The notes under the pieces: model-generated
Seen by the model: the letters and a program-made list of their open reading frames with translations, nothing else
What the model was told of the DNA's origin: nothing
Databases searched by the model: none
Made by a program: the position numbers and the translations under genes
Assembly (NCBI GenBank): GCA_947063485.1
Contig: CAMSSU010000003.1
Coordinates: forward strand, 1 to 64,000
Length of the DNA stretch: 64,000 nucleotides
Source: an uncultured Clostridia bacterium
GTDB taxonomy: Bacteria > Bacillota > Clostridia > Christensenellales > Christensenellaceae
Direction of reading: 5' to 3'
In this document: positions 28,430 through 36,558 of the stretch, in pieces
How the letters are laid out: each line of letters opens with the position of its first letter
How positions within the stretch are numbered: the first letter of the stretch is position 1

Positions 28430-28474
28430 AAAAAAAGCCCGCCAACAGGCAATTTGCCTTTGGGCGGGCTTTTT
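28430..28474 (+). terminator. Terminator of the ilv-leu-cim operon
   Basis: AAAAAAGCCCGCC pairs with GGGCGGGCTTTTT; the loop contains a second small hairpin (AGGCAA/TTGCCT). Confidence 0.9.
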
Positions 28475-28602
28475 GATAGGCTGGGATCAGAGACGCCAGT
28501 TCGCCCGGGGAGGGCTGAATCAGAACGCGGGCGGGGTGAATACTGCCCCTCCAGTTTCCCTTAAAAACTGGTGCGCCCCAACCAAAAAATCAGGAGGCTT
28601 TT

Positions 28603-29283
28603 ATGCAAAGACCCATCACGACGCTGTTTATGCTCATGTCCGCAGACGGCAAAATCAGCACAGGCGCCGAGGATGCGCTGGATTTCGACCAGGATTTCCC
28701 GAAAATTGCCGGGCTGCGGGAGGGCCTTGCGCAGTATTACGAGATAGAGCAGACGACGGACCTGTGGTCGCTCAACTCGGGCAGAGTGCAGGCAAAGATA
28801 GGCGCGAACCAAAAGCCCATGCCGCAAAAGACGCCGGTCTCCTTCGTTTTGATCGATAACCATCATTTGCAGGAGCACGGCGTGCGCTATTTCTGCGCCC
28901 GCTCCCAGCAGCTTCTCATCGTCACCTCCAATCCCCATCACCCGGCTTTTGGCGTGCGCGAGCCAAACCTGCATATTCTCCTGCAGGAAAGGCTGGATTT
29001 GCAGGGTATGCTGGCGCATCTCGCTGAAAAATTCGGCTGCCAGCGTCTGACCGTCCAATCCGGCGGCACGCTCAACGGGCTGTTTCTGCGGGAAAAACTG
29101 CTGGATTACGCGGATATCGTCGTGGCGCCGGCGCTGGTGGGCGGCAGGGAAACGGCGACGCTCATCGATGGCCAGGCTCTGCGCTCCCCCAGCCAGCTTG
29201 GCCAGCTGGGCGTCCTGAAGCTGGAGCGCGCGGAGGTCCTGCGGGATTCCTACCTCCGGCTGCGCTATCAGGTCATCTCATAA
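28603..29283 (+). CDS. RibD C-terminal-domain (dihydrofolate-reductase-like) reductase
   Basis: Stand-alone RibD_C/DHFR-fold protein of 226 residues, probably an NADPH-dependent reductase. Family landmarks are the N-terminal TLFMLMSADGKIST, the central cofactor-type GGTLNGLFLREKLLDYADIV and the PALVGG loop. It is not part of a riboflavin operon and lacks the RibD deaminase domain, so its substrate is unknown. AGGAGG precedes the ATG and the gene is flanked by terminators, hence monocistronic. Confidence 0.78.
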   Translation: MQRPITTLFMLMSADGKISTGAEDALDFDQDFPKIAGLREGLAQYYEIEQTTDLWSLNSGRVQAKIGANQKPMPQKTPVSFVLIDNHHLQEHGVRYFCARSQQLLIVTSNPHHPAFGVREPNLHILLQERLDLQGMLAHLAEKFGCQRLTVQSGGTLNGLFLREKLLDYADIVVAPALVGGRETATLIDGQALRSPSQLGQLGVLKLERAEVLRDSYLRLRYQVIS

Positions 29284-29285
29284 GC

Positions 29286-29319
29286 AAAAGAGCAGTGCCC
29301 TCCTGCACTGCTCTTTTTT
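29286..29319. terminator. Bidirectional terminator
   Basis: AAAAGAGCAGTG/CACTGCTCTTTT hairpin between the converging RibD_C and GNAT genes. Confidence 0.9.
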
Positions 29320-29322
29320 CTT

Positions 29323-29892
29323 TTACCAGAGCTGGTTTTCACCCAGCTCAAGCGCGATATCCGCGCGCTCGAAATCCGCTCTATGCCGCCTGGCTTTGGG
29401 GGAGAAAAACGCCATCATAGTTACCAGATTCAGGCTGTCGCTGCGAAAAGGCTTGTGCTTTGTCCCGCCGACGAGGCACGCGCCGGGCATCTCTTCCCAT
29501 CCGCATCCTGCATAGAAGCCGGTCTTTTCCCGCGCACAGGTAAAAATGCTGAGATCGGGCGCCTGCGTGAGCATAAAATCGGCCGCCTTTTGGATTGCCC
29601 GGGAGGCCAGCCCCCTTTTTTGATACTCAGGGTGCGTTACCACTTCGCTCAGCCCATATGCCAGATAGCTTTCCCCCTTATGGTTCAGCGCGCTTTTCCT
29701 GATCCCGACATGACAAACCGCCCTGCTGCCCTGCATCCAGAGAAACGAGGTGAAATAGGTCTCCGGGGCGGAAGGGAAAACGGCGTCTGCATCTGCCGGC
29801 CACGCGGTATCCTCCAGAGCGAGGATCTCCTCTGCAATTTTGGCATCGCAGGTTCCCTGCGGGTATTGGAGCAGCTGCATCATTTCAAACAT
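29323..29892 (-). CDS. GNAT-family N-acetyltransferase
   Basis: A 189-residue acetyl-CoA-dependent N-acetyltransferase of unknown substrate. The coenzyme A motif is seen in SEVVTHPEYQKRGLASRAIQ and the C-terminal motif B in FYAGCGWEEMPG. AGGAGA lies upstream of ATG 29892. Its start overlaps the end of the upstream GNAT gene by 13 bases, so both are co-translated. Confidence 0.8.
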   Translation of the reverse strand: MFEMMQLLQYPQGTCDAKIAEEILALEDTAWPADADAVFPSAPETYFTSFLWMQGSRAVCHVGIRKSALNHKGESYLAYGLSEVVTHPEYQKRGLASRAIQKAADFMLTQAPDLSIFTCAREKTGFYAGCGWEEMPGACLVGGTKHKPFRSDSLNLVTMMAFFSPKARRHRADFERADIALELGENQLW

Positions 29893-30308
29893 GGCTTATT
29901 TCTCCTAAGTTCCTTCGTAAAGATAATCTCCAAGGCCTCCCCCTCCAAAAGCAGGCTCCCGGCATCCCGGTAGCCCAGGGCGCGGTAAAAATGCTGCGCC
30001 TGCTCGCTGGCGAGCGTGGAGGTCATCAAAAGGCCGAAGCCCTGCGCAGCCATCCGGCGCTCCCATTCCTGCATGAGCTGCCTGCCATAGCCCTTTTTCC
30101 TGTGCTCCTCCAGCAGAAAGAGCAGGTTCAAAAAGGGCGTATTGTCCCAAAACAGGTTCCAGCGCAGCCAGCCAATGCGCCGGCCGCCCTCCTGCGCAAT
30201 GAGAATTCTTCCCCGCTCTATCTGCGCCTCCAGCTCCCCCGGGGCGATATGCCCATCGTGCTCTGATAAAAAGGCGAAATCCTCCGCCTGCGCTATGCGA
30301 ATTTCCAT
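29880..30308 (-). CDS. GNAT-family N-acetyltransferase
   Basis: A 142-residue GNAT protein. The acetyl-CoA binding stretch is LLFLLEEHRKKGYGRQLMQEWE, followed by the late motif AQHFYRALGYRDAGSLLL. The N-terminus IRIAQAEDFAFLSEHDGHI is typical of small GNATs. Second in a three-gene run (CPBP protease, this, next GNAT), with GGAGG at its start. Substrate unknown. Confidence 0.82.
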   Translation of the reverse strand: MEIRIAQAEDFAFLSEHDGHIAPGELEAQIERGRILIAQEGGRRIGWLRWNLFWDNTPFLNLLFLLEEHRKKGYGRQLMQEWERRMAAQGFGLLMTSTLASEQAQHFYRALGYRDAGSLLLEGEALEIIFTKELRRNKPCLK

Positions 30309-30324
30309 GTGTTTTCTCCTCCGT

Positions 30325-31056
30325 CTATTCTCTCATGGCCTGCCGGTGCTTTGCGAAAAGCAGCAGAATCGCGGCCAGGGCGGCAATGGCCGCTCCTGCC
30401 CAGACCGTGCTCTGCGCCGTCATATGCGGAAACTGCTCCTGCTTTAGGATATAGGTGAGAAAGGCATTGGGCAGGTTGACAAAATAGGAGACAAAGAAGT
30501 TGTTCCCCGAGAGCCGGAAAGCCAGGGCAAAGCCGACTCCCACTGCGAAAAGCAGCGCCAGATCTCCCGCGCTCCGAAAGCCCGGATACCCCAAATGGTA
30601 GAGCGAAAAGAGCAGGCCAGAGGCCGCCACCGCGGCCGCGCTCCCAAACTGTCTCTCCAGGCGCGTCTGGACAAAGCCCCGGAAGAAAAACTCTTCAAAG
30701 AACGTCGTCATTATGAGCGGCAGGACTGCCACGGGCAGCCTCTCCCAGCGCAGGCTCTCCCCTGCCGCCAGCCTGGGGACGACCTGCCCGCCCACCGAGA
30801 AAAGGCAAAAGGCGCATAGCACCAGAACCTGGCGGCCACCCAGCTTTTTCAGGCCCATTTCCTCCAGGCCCTCTCCCTTTTCTGCGATCACCCACAGCGG
30901 GAGCAGCACGCTCACGCCAAGCCCATAGAGCAGGTTATAGAAAAGATAGTATATGAAATTTTCGAACAGGCAGGCCAGAGCGATGAACGCGATCATCGCC
31001 AGCTCCGCCGCACAGCAAAGCAGGATCAGCTTCTTTTTTTCTTGAAACAACCCCAT
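30325..31056 (-). CDS. CPBP-family intramembrane metalloprotease
   Basis: Membrane-embedded protease of the CAAX-prenyl-protease/Abi (CPBP) family, 243 residues and about seven or eight membrane helices. Catalytic motifs: Glu121-Glu122 with Arg126 (FFEEFFFRGF), His154 in FSLYHLGYPGF, and SYFVNLPNAFLT as the distal motif. Bacterial members act in immunity to bacteriocins or in processing membrane proteins; nothing here identifies the target. It heads a short operon with two GNAT genes. Confidence 0.85.
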   Translation of the reverse strand: MGLFQEKKKLILLCCAAELAMIAFIALACLFENFIYYLFYNLLYGLGVSVLLPLWVIAEKGEGLEEMGLKKLGGRQVLVLCAFCLFSVGGQVVPRLAAGESLRWERLPVAVLPLIMTTFFEEFFFRGFVQTRLERQFGSAAAVAASGLLFSLYHLGYPGFRSAGDLALLFAVGVGFALAFRLSGNNFFVSYFVNLPNAFLTYILKQEQFPHMTAQSTVWAGAAIAALAAILLLFAKHRQAMRE

Positions 31057-31125
31057 ACGCTCCCTTCCCGGCGCAGATGCGCTCCAGCTTTATGATACAG
31101 CAAATTTTTCTGCCTTTCCATAGCC

Positions 31126-31336
31126 CGCGGGTGTTTTTGCACAGAAAAACAGGTGCGGGCGCCGGGGTTCGCCCCTCTCTGGAAACCGCGCCTCTGCGCA
31201 CCAAAATAGTTTTCCCTTCCTTCCCACCGCTCGCGGGTGTTTTTGCACAGGAAAACAGTGCGGGCGCCGGGGTTCGCCCCTCTCTGGAAACCGCGCCTCC
31301 GCGCACCAAAATAGTTTTCCCTTCCTTCCCACCGCT
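31126..31336. repeat. Two tandem copies of a 106-bp repeat
   Basis: Unit 1 (31126-31231, 106 bases) and unit 2 (31232-31336, 105 bases) are nearly identical, differing at a handful of positions. Each starts CGCGGGTGTTTTTGCACAG and ends CTTCCTTCCCACCGCT; the start of a third unit follows. No convincing protein or RNA. This fills most of the gene-free stretch between the CPBP gene and the small lipoprotein. Confidence 0.92.
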
Positions 31337-31361
31337 CGCGGGGGGTATACAATCTGGCATT

Positions 31362-31398
31362 AAAACAGCCGCGGCCTGTTTGAAACCGGCCGCGGCTG
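31362..31398 (-). terminator. Terminator of the small lipoprotein gene
   Basis: CAGCCGCGGCC/GGCCGCGGCTG stem with an 11-base loop, followed on the minus strand by TTTTA. Confidence 0.82.
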
Positions 31399-31422
31399 CC
31401 CGCCTGCTAAGCGCTCCTGCCC

Positions 31423-31836
31423 TCAGCGATAGCTCCCTGCGTCTTTGACTTCCTTTGTCGCAAAGATATACCAATTTCCATCATCCATCAGCACTTCTAT
31501 GGTCCCTTCGGCGCCGTACTGATAGCCATACCCGGTACCAAAATTGCTTTGGCCATTTTTTGCCGGGATTTCACCGCCGCCGCATTCCTCCATGATTTCG
31601 CCGTCCATCACGCCGCAGCGTCTATGGGCGCTGCTTTTGCACCCCGTATCATAGTAAACGGTGCCGCCAACCATAACTGCCGGGCAAGCATCTCCGCCGG
31701 CAGCCGCATTGCCCTCCCCTGCCGTTTTCTCAGCCCCGGCCTTATCTGCAAGGTCTTTTGCCTGCTCTTTGGCCCCGCAGCCTGCGAAGGAAAACGCAAG
31801 CATGATGCATACCATCGCCGCAATTATCTTTTTCAT
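31423..31836 (-). CDS. Small predicted lipoprotein
   Basis: A 137-residue secreted protein of unknown function. The signal peptide ends in a lipobox-like SFAGC (Cys about residue 20), followed by an Ala/Lys/Gly-rich linker and a C-terminal domain with two or three Cys (DTGCKSSAHRRCGVMD, MEECGGG) and a Tyr/Gly-rich strand region. ATG 31836 is preceded by GGAGG; a longer frame upstream overlaps the DUF4349 gene and is rejected. It follows the DUF4349 lipoprotein by 55 bases in the same direction. Confidence 0.72.
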   Translation of the reverse strand: MKKIIAAMVCIMLAFSFAGCGAKEQAKDLADKAGAEKTAGEGNAAAGGDACPAVMVGGTVYYDTGCKSSAHRRCGVMDGEIMEECGGGEIPAKNGQSNFGTGYGYQYGAEGTIEVLMDDGNWYIFATKEVKDAGSYR

Positions 31837-31891
31837 CTTCTGCCTCCCCCATTTTGTGCGGCCGGCGCAGCTGCCGGCCATGGATTTTTCT

Positions 31892-32836
31892 TTATTTCTC
31901 CGCGCTCTCTTTTTGGCTCGGCAACTTCTTTGCCCGGCGTTTTTTGCCTGCGCGCACGCAGAGCAGCACGGCCAGCGCGATGACTGCCAGAATGAGCAGC
32001 AGCGGCAATGCGCCCACCAGGAAGACGGCGGCATTTTCAAAGAACACGCCGATGGCCCGCAGTGTTCCGTTAAAGGCCTCGCCCATGCGGCTGCCCACGC
32101 CCTTCCTAGACGTCGCCACGCCCGAAGAGCGGACGACCTCTCTTATCTCAATGGTCAGCGTGGAATACTCCACCTGATGATCCAGATGGCGGCGCGTCCC
32201 CTTGAGCTCATCCAGCTCGGATAAAATCTCGCTCATCTCCTGCTCCAGCGCGATGATATCCTCCATCCGCTCCGCCGAGCGCAGATGCTCCTCCAGCTTG
32301 GCATAGCGCGTCTCCAAAAGCTCGATGCGCGCCTCGTTGTCGTAGTAGTATTCGGTAATATCCTGCACATCCACATGCCGGCGCACGATATCCATCCGGC
32401 TGTCTGCGTCGTCCAAAAAGGCCTGGAAGCGCTCGGTCGGGATGCGGGCCACCAGCTCGCCGTATCTGCCTGCGTCGCCGTAGGCCACGGGCGCCGTGCC
32501 CGAAAGCGTCTCCCCGGCCAGATAGCCGCCCATGGCCGAAACCTGCTCCTTGAGCGCCGCGTAATCCGCCTCAAACTGCTCGCTCTCTATCTCCATCTCT
32601 CCGATATAGATGAGCTTCTGCGAGGCGCTGCCCGCGCCCATGCCAGCAATGCCGCCCTCCTGGGAGCCCACATCTACCACGCTTCCGGCATTTTCAGCCG
32701 GAGCTTCGGGGCTGGAATCCGCTCCGCTGTAGCTATACTGCGCGCCTTTCTGCGCCGCGCATCCAAACAGCACTGCGGCCGCCAAAACCAAAGCTGCCAG
32801 CAAAAGAAACCCTCTATGCATCCATCCTTTTTTCAT
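31892..32836 (-). CDS. DUF4349-domain lipoprotein
   Basis: A 314-residue membrane-anchored protein. The signal peptide ends in a lipobox (VLFGC), followed by a Ser/Gly linker, a DUF4349 region beginning KLIYIGEMEIESEQFEADY, a coiled-coil stretch at about residues 155-205 (many Glu/Leu, LEEHLRSAERMEDIIALEQE), and a C-terminal membrane helix at about 262-285 ending in a basic tail. DUF4349 proteins are common in Clostridia; function unknown, though topology suggests an envelope sensor or scaffold. Confidence 0.82.
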   Translation of the reverse strand: MKKGWMHRGFLLLAALVLAAAVLFGCAAQKGAQYSYSGADSSPEAPAENAGSVVDVGSQEGGIAGMGAGSASQKLIYIGEMEIESEQFEADYAALKEQVSAMGGYLAGETLSGTAPVAYGDAGRYGELVARIPTERFQAFLDDADSRMDIVRRHVDVQDITEYYYDNEARIELLETRYAKLEEHLRSAERMEDIIALEQEMSEILSELDELKGTRRHLDHQVEYSTLTIEIREVVRSSGVATSRKGVGSRMGEAFNGTLRAIGVFFENAAVFLVGALPLLLILAVIALAVLLCVRAGKKRRAKKLPSQKESAEK

Positions 32837-32959
32837 GCCTCTCCCTCCCTTGGCTTTTTCTTTTTAGACGCCTCGTTTGGAAAAAAGTTCCCGGTTTTCG
32901 CGCGGCGCGCCTGCCTGCCGCAAAAAAACCGCAAAGCCGCGCTCTTTTTTGCCGGAATA

Positions 32960-32968
32960 TGCTATAAT
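32960..32968 (+). promoter_or_regulatory. Extended -10 promoter of xpt
   Basis: TGCTATAAT, an extended -10 box, lies 31 bases before the xpt start; the -35 is weak. The leader is too short for a purine riboswitch. Confidence 0.6.
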
Positions 32969-32999
32969 GGGTTTACTAATTTCGCAAAGGAGAAAGGCC

Positions 33000-33581
33000 A
33001 TGAAGGCGCTCAAAAACCGCATTTTATCCGAAGGCAAGGTTTTGCCCGGAAACATTCTGAAAATCGACGGATTTTTAAACCATCAGCTGGATATCTCCCT
33101 GCTCTGCCAGATTGGCCAGGAATTTGCCCGGCGCTTTTCGGGCAGGAGCATCGATAAAATTCTGACGATTGAGGCTTCGGGCATCGCCGTCGCCTGCATC
33201 GCGGCCCAGTATTTCGGCAACCTGCCCGTGGTGTTTGCCAAAAAGGCCAAATCCGGCAATCTGGATGCCCGAAGCCTCCTGCAAAGCGAGATTTATTCCT
33301 ATACCTACCAAAAGCCCGTCATGCTGACCGTCTCCAAAGACTGGCTGCGGCCGGGCGAGCGCGTGCTGGTGATAGACGATTTTCTGGCCAACGGCGAGGC
33401 GCTTCGGGGCTGTATCGACCTGCTCGGCCAGGCCGGGGCGGAGCTGGCCGGCGTGGGCATCGCGGTGGAAAAGGGGTTCCAGGGAGGCGGCGACAGGCTG
33501 CGCGGCATGGGGATAGACGTGCAGTCGCTGGCCATTGTGGAAAGCCTGGCCGGCGGCACCATCCGCTTCCGGGAAGAATAG
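33000..33581 (+). CDS. xpt: Xanthine phosphoribosyltransferase
   Basis: Purine salvage enzyme that makes XMP from xanthine and PRPP. The 193-residue protein starts [26 protein letters not shown] as in Bacillus Xpt and has the PRPP-binding motif [15 protein letters not shown] (residues 121-135). AAAGGAG precedes ATG 33000; a longer frame to 32877 is rejected. No pbuX permease follows; a GNAT gene is nine bases downstream instead. Confidence 0.93.
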   Translation: MKALKNRILSEGKVLPGNILKIDGFLNHQLDISLLCQIGQEFARRFSGRSIDKILTIEASGIAVACIAAQYFGNLPVVFAKKAKSGNLDARSLLQSEIYSYTYQKPVMLTVSKDWLRPGERVLVIDDFLANGEALRGCIDLLGQAGAELAGVGIAVEKGFQGGGDRLRGMGIDVQSLAIVESLAGGTIRFREE

Positions 33582-33590
33582 GAGGCGGCC

Positions 33591-34121
33591 ATGTCCATGT
33601 TCATCAAAACAGAGCGGCTGGTTCTGCGCCCGCTGGGCACAGCGGATTTGCAGACCGTGCACGCCTATGCCTCGGACGCCGAGACCACCGCCTACATGCT
33701 CCGCCTGCCAAACCGCACACTTCAGCAAACCCGGCAGTTTTTGGCCTGCTCGGAGCAGGAATGGCAGAGGCAAAACCCGCGCTTTTATGAATTCGCCATT
33801 ACGCTGGCCGGGCGGCAAATCGGCGCAGTCTCTCTCTATTTGGAAGAGGGGGAGCCCGCCGGCGAGCTGGGCTGGATTTTGCACAAACGCTATTGGCGGC
33901 AGGGTTTTGCCACTGAGGCCGCGCTGGCCGTCCGGGAATTTGCCCGGGGCCTTGGGCTTTCCCGCCTGACGGCGCACTGCGACGCCAGGAACACCGCCTC
34001 CCGGCGGGTGATGGAAAAAATTGGCATGACGCTGGAGGATGACAGCGGAACCCGGGTTTACCCAAACACTGGGGAAACCGCCCGGGAACTGCTCTTTGGC
34101 ATGGCGCTCCAGCCCGAATAG
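33591..34121 (+). CDS. GNAT-family N-acetyltransferase (RimJ/RimL-like)
   Basis: A 176-residue protein of the Acetyltransf_3 group, which includes ribosomal-protein and aminoglycoside acetylases. Features: TERLVLRPLGTADLQTVHAY at the N-terminus, GELGWILHKRYWRQGFATEA as the acetyl-CoA site, and ARNTASRRVMEKIGM near the end. AGGAGG lies just before the ATG. Probably co-transcribed with xpt. Substrate unknown. Confidence 0.85.
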   Translation: MSMFIKTERLVLRPLGTADLQTVHAYASDAETTAYMLRLPNRTLQQTRQFLACSEQEWQRQNPRFYEFAITLAGRQIGAVSLYLEEGEPAGELGWILHKRYWRQGFATEAALAVREFARGLGLSRLTAHCDARNTASRRVMEKIGMTLEDDSGTRVYPNTGETARELLFGMALQPE

Positions 34122-34130
34122 CCACTTTCC

Positions 34131-34154
34131 GGCGCCCTGGTGGCGCCTTTTTTT
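34131..34154 (+). terminator. Terminator of xpt-GNAT
   Basis: GGCGCC/GGCGCC stem with a CTGGT loop, then seven T residues. Confidence 0.85.
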
Positions 34155-34178
34155 ACCTCGAAAATTTTGCTACAAAGT

Positions 34179-34207
34179 TTGTCTATTTGTAGGGAAAATA
34201 GTATAAT
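34179..34207 (+). promoter_or_regulatory. Promoter of the long GNAT-like gene
   Basis: TTGTCT and TATAAT separated by 17 bases, 45 bases before the start codon. Confidence 0.7.
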
Positions 34208-34252
34208 TATGTCATATAGCCATTATTCTATTTTTTTGAGGTATGATTTGAC

Positions 34253-35374
34253 ATGGTAACGATTCGAGAGGTGCAGACCCGCAAAGACCGCAAGCGGTTT
34301 ATCTGCTTTCAAAACCAGCTCTACCGGGATACCCCGCAGTATGTTCCCACGCTGCTTTCCGACGAGCTGGCCAACCTGAATCCCCGGAAGAACCCGGCGT
34401 TTGACTACTGTGAAATGCGCTTTTTCCTGGCCGAGCGGGACGGGAAAACTGTCGGCCGCATCGGCGGCATCATCAGCCATAAGGCCAACGAGATTTGGGG
34501 CGTGCGCACCATCCGCATCACCCGCATGGATTTTATCGACGATGCACAGGTCGCGGATGCGCTGGTGGAGACCATCGCCGCCTGGGGCAGAGAGCAGGGC
34601 ATGGATCGCATCATCGGGCCCATCGGGTTTTGCGACCTGGATAAGGAAGGGATGCTCATTGACGGCTTTGAGCGGCAGGGCATGTTCATCACCTACTACA
34701 ACTTTCCCTACTATGCGGACCACATGCGGCGCATGGGCTTTGAAAAAGAGGTCGACTGGACCGAGCACATCGTCTATGTGGATGGGCACAACCAGGAGCG
34801 GTTGGACAAAATCTGCCAGCGCATTTTGCAAAAGGGCAGCTTCACCGTCCGCCAGTTCGCCAGCAAGGCCGAATTAAAGCCCTATATCCCCCAGATTTTC
34901 GAGCTCATCAACTCGGAATACAAAAAGCTCTATGGCGTCGTCCCCATCAGCGAAAAACAGATTTCCTATTACGCCGGGCAGTTTTTGACGCTCATCAACC
35001 TGGAATATCTTTCGGTCATCCAGGATGAGCAGGGAAAGCTCGCGGCGTTTGGGCTGGTGGCCCCAAGCATGGCGCAGGCTGTGCGCAAATGCCGGGGCAG
35101 GCTGTTTCCCTTTGGGTTTGTGCATCTGCTAAGAGCCATCCGCCGTCCCAAAATTTTGGATATGTATCTGGTTGCCGTGCATTCGGCCTACCGCAACACC
35201 GGCCTCTCCTGCGTACTGCTGGGGGAAGTAACCAAAAATGCCGCCAAAAACGGCATTGCCTATGCGGAAACCGGCCCGCAGCTGGAAAACAACTACAATA
35301 TTCAGGGGCTGTTTGCCTATTATAAGGCGGAGCGCGAGGTGCGCCGCAGAAGATGCTGGGGAAAATCTCTGTAA
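34253..35374 (+). CDS. Large GNAT-fold protein, uncharacterised
   Basis: A 373-residue protein. The N-terminal part (IREVQTRKDRKRFICFQNQLY, then YVPTLLSDELANLNPRKNP) and the GPIGFCDLDKEGMLIDGFE segment match a family of large GNAT-like proteins widespread in Firmicutes and Bacteroidetes, whose function I do not know. A second GNAT-like half occupies residues 200-373 (LYLVAVHSAYRNTGLSC is close to a CoA-loop pattern). It has its own promoter, and GAGGT precedes the ATG. Confidence 0.65.
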   Translation: MVTIREVQTRKDRKRFICFQNQLYRDTPQYVPTLLSDELANLNPRKNPAFDYCEMRFFLAERDGKTVGRIGGIISHKANEIWGVRTIRITRMDFIDDAQVADALVETIAAWGREQGMDRIIGPIGFCDLDKEGMLIDGFERQGMFITYYNFPYYADHMRRMGFEKEVDWTEHIVYVDGHNQERLDKICQRILQKGSFTVRQFASKAELKPYIPQIFELINSEYKKLYGVVPISEKQISYYAGQFLTLINLEYLSVIQDEQGKLAAFGLVAPSMAQAVRKCRGRLFPFGFVHLLRAIRRPKILDMYLVAVHSAYRNTGLSCVLLGEVTKNAAKNGIAYAETGPQLENNYNIQGLFAYYKAEREVRRRRCWGKSL

Positions 35375-35486
35375 CCGGCAAAGGCGGTTTTTATCCGAGC
35401 GGCGCTTCCACGACTCCCAGTTTTCTGCGCCCGGCCGCCCCAAAACGCGCAAAACTGACAGGATACTGACAGGAATTTGCCAATTG

Positions 35487-35518
35487 TTATCCACATTTGT
35501 GTATCATTTTGTGGATAA
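35487..35518. promoter_or_regulatory. Inverted pair of perfect DnaA boxes
   Basis: TTATCCACA and its reverse complement TGTGGATAA are 14 bases apart. Each matches the 9-base DnaA consensus exactly. Together they also form a 9-bp inverted repeat, so a plain hairpin is an alternative reading. Confidence 0.5.
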
Positions 35519-35522
35519 CTCC

Positions 35523-35562
35523 AAAAACTCCCAATTCAGACTGCTGAAATTGGGAGTTTTTT
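35523..35562 (+). terminator. Terminator downstream of the DnaA-box pair
   Basis: AAAAACTCCCAATT/AATTGGGAGTTTTTT hairpin with an 11-base loop; usable in both directions. Probably ends the GNAT-like transcript 150 bases after its stop codon. Confidence 0.82.
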
Positions 35563-35805
35563 CTTGACGGGGAGCGGCCGTCTTTGCGGAGGCCCGCCAT
35601 TGCCCGGGCAAATTTTTATGCGGGCGAAGGTTTTTCACGCTTCCGGCACCGCCGCCAGCCCTATTTTGGCGGGGGCGAGGGGCAACCTTGCCAGTTTTTT
35701 CTGCATCCAAGGGGACATCTGCTGTTATTCCGGCAGGATGATTGCCGCATTCCCGCACCCCTGCGCCTTTCGTCTCCTCCCCGCTTTAAAATACGCGCGC
35801 TGGGC

Positions 35806-35834
35806 TTGTCTTTTAGGAAAAAACAGGATATAAT
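35806..35834 (+). promoter_or_regulatory. Strong promoter of the SIS gene pair
   Basis: TTGTCT and a perfect TATAAT, spaced 17 bases apart; the start codon lies 62 bases beyond the -10. Confidence 0.8.
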
Positions 35835-35896
35835 AGCAGTGTACCTGGTTAAAAAAGAATCAAAGGGTTTCTTAAACTAATCAAAGGAGAAAGAAT

Positions 35897-36538
35897 ATGG
35901 ATACCAAACAAATTCTGATTCAGGCTGGCAACCATGTTGCGGAAGGGCTTTCCAAGATCGATCCGGCGCAAGTTGATGCAATGGCAAAGGGAATCGCGAA
36001 AGCAAACCGCGTGTTCGTTTCCGGCTGGGGCCGTGCGGGCAACGTCGCCGGCATTCTGGGCATGGATATGTCTCAGGTAGGCAAGCTGGTTTATCGCGTT
36101 GGCGATAACAACACGCCTTCCATCCACGAGGGAGATATTCTTCTTGTCATGTCCGGCTCGGGCAACACCAAGACCATCTCCATCATCGCTCAGGAAGCAA
36201 AAGATTTCGGCGCAGAGGTTGGCCTGATTTCCACCAGCGCAGAATCTATCATCGGCGAGATCGCAGATTACAACATCGTCATCCCCAAGGTCGATACTCC
36301 CATGAACAGAATCATGGCGGAGAAGAGACCCCAGCGCGACCCGAAATTCAAATCCACCGCCGGCACCCGCGAAGTTTGGGATCTGACGGACGAGGAGAGA
36401 GCGCAGATGACGCTGGAGCAGATGGAAGTTACCTATCAGATCGCTTTTGTTCTCAACGAAGTCATCCAGCACAAGGTGATGGAAGAGATCGGCGAGACGG
36501 TTGAGTGCGTCCACTACTACCACAACAGCCTTGAATAA
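35897..36538 (+). CDS. SIS-domain sugar-phosphate isomerase (HxlB-like), copy 1
   Basis: A 213-residue SIS-fold protein like 6-phospho-3-hexuloisomerase (HxlB/PHI). The fold core reads VFVSGWGRAGNVAGILGMDM, then GDNNTPSIHEGDILLVMSGS, GNTKTISIIAQEAK and VGLISTSAESIIGEIAD. Unlike canonical HxlB it has an insert of about 30 charged residues after IPKVDTP and ends in a His/Tyr-rich tail (VHYYHNSLE). AAAGGAG precedes the ATG. Codon use is strongly biased, and together with a near-consensus promoter this suggests high expression. No hexulose-phosphate synthase is nearby, so the true substrate is uncertain. Confidence 0.78.
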   Translation: MDTKQILIQAGNHVAEGLSKIDPAQVDAMAKGIAKANRVFVSGWGRAGNVAGILGMDMSQVGKLVYRVGDNNTPSIHEGDILLVMSGSGNTKTISIIAQEAKDFGAEVGLISTSAESIIGEIADYNIVIPKVDTPMNRIMAEKRPQRDPKFKSTAGTREVWDLTDEERAQMTLEQMEVTYQIAFVLNEVIQHKVMEEIGETVECVHYYHNSLE

Positions 36539-36558
36539 GCGAAGGGAGAATATTTAAA

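Larger units (their letters stand above)
35375..35896 (+). other. Gene-free interval with DnaA-box pair, terminator and promoter
   Basis: A 520-base stretch with no convincing gene. It holds two perfect DnaA-box consensus sequences in opposite orientation, TTATCCACA (35487-35495) and TGTGGATAA (35510-35518), a terminator hairpin at 35523-35562, and the strong SIS promoter at 35806-35834. The rest (35570-35800) is G+C-rich without a feature I can name. Confidence 0.7.

Noticed and set aside
31126..31336. Possible CRISPR array
   Set aside because: The two units are 106 bases each with no separate conserved repeat and variable spacer; no cas genes. The same holds for the 103-bp arrays at 43.4 and 46.4 kb.
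31141..31336. tRNA-like GGTTCG sequences in the tandem repeat
   Set aside because: No acceptor stem or cloverleaf can be drawn; the resemblance is limited to one short string.
32969..32999. Purine riboswitch before xpt
   Set aside because: The predicted leader is only about 30 bases, too short for the aptamer.
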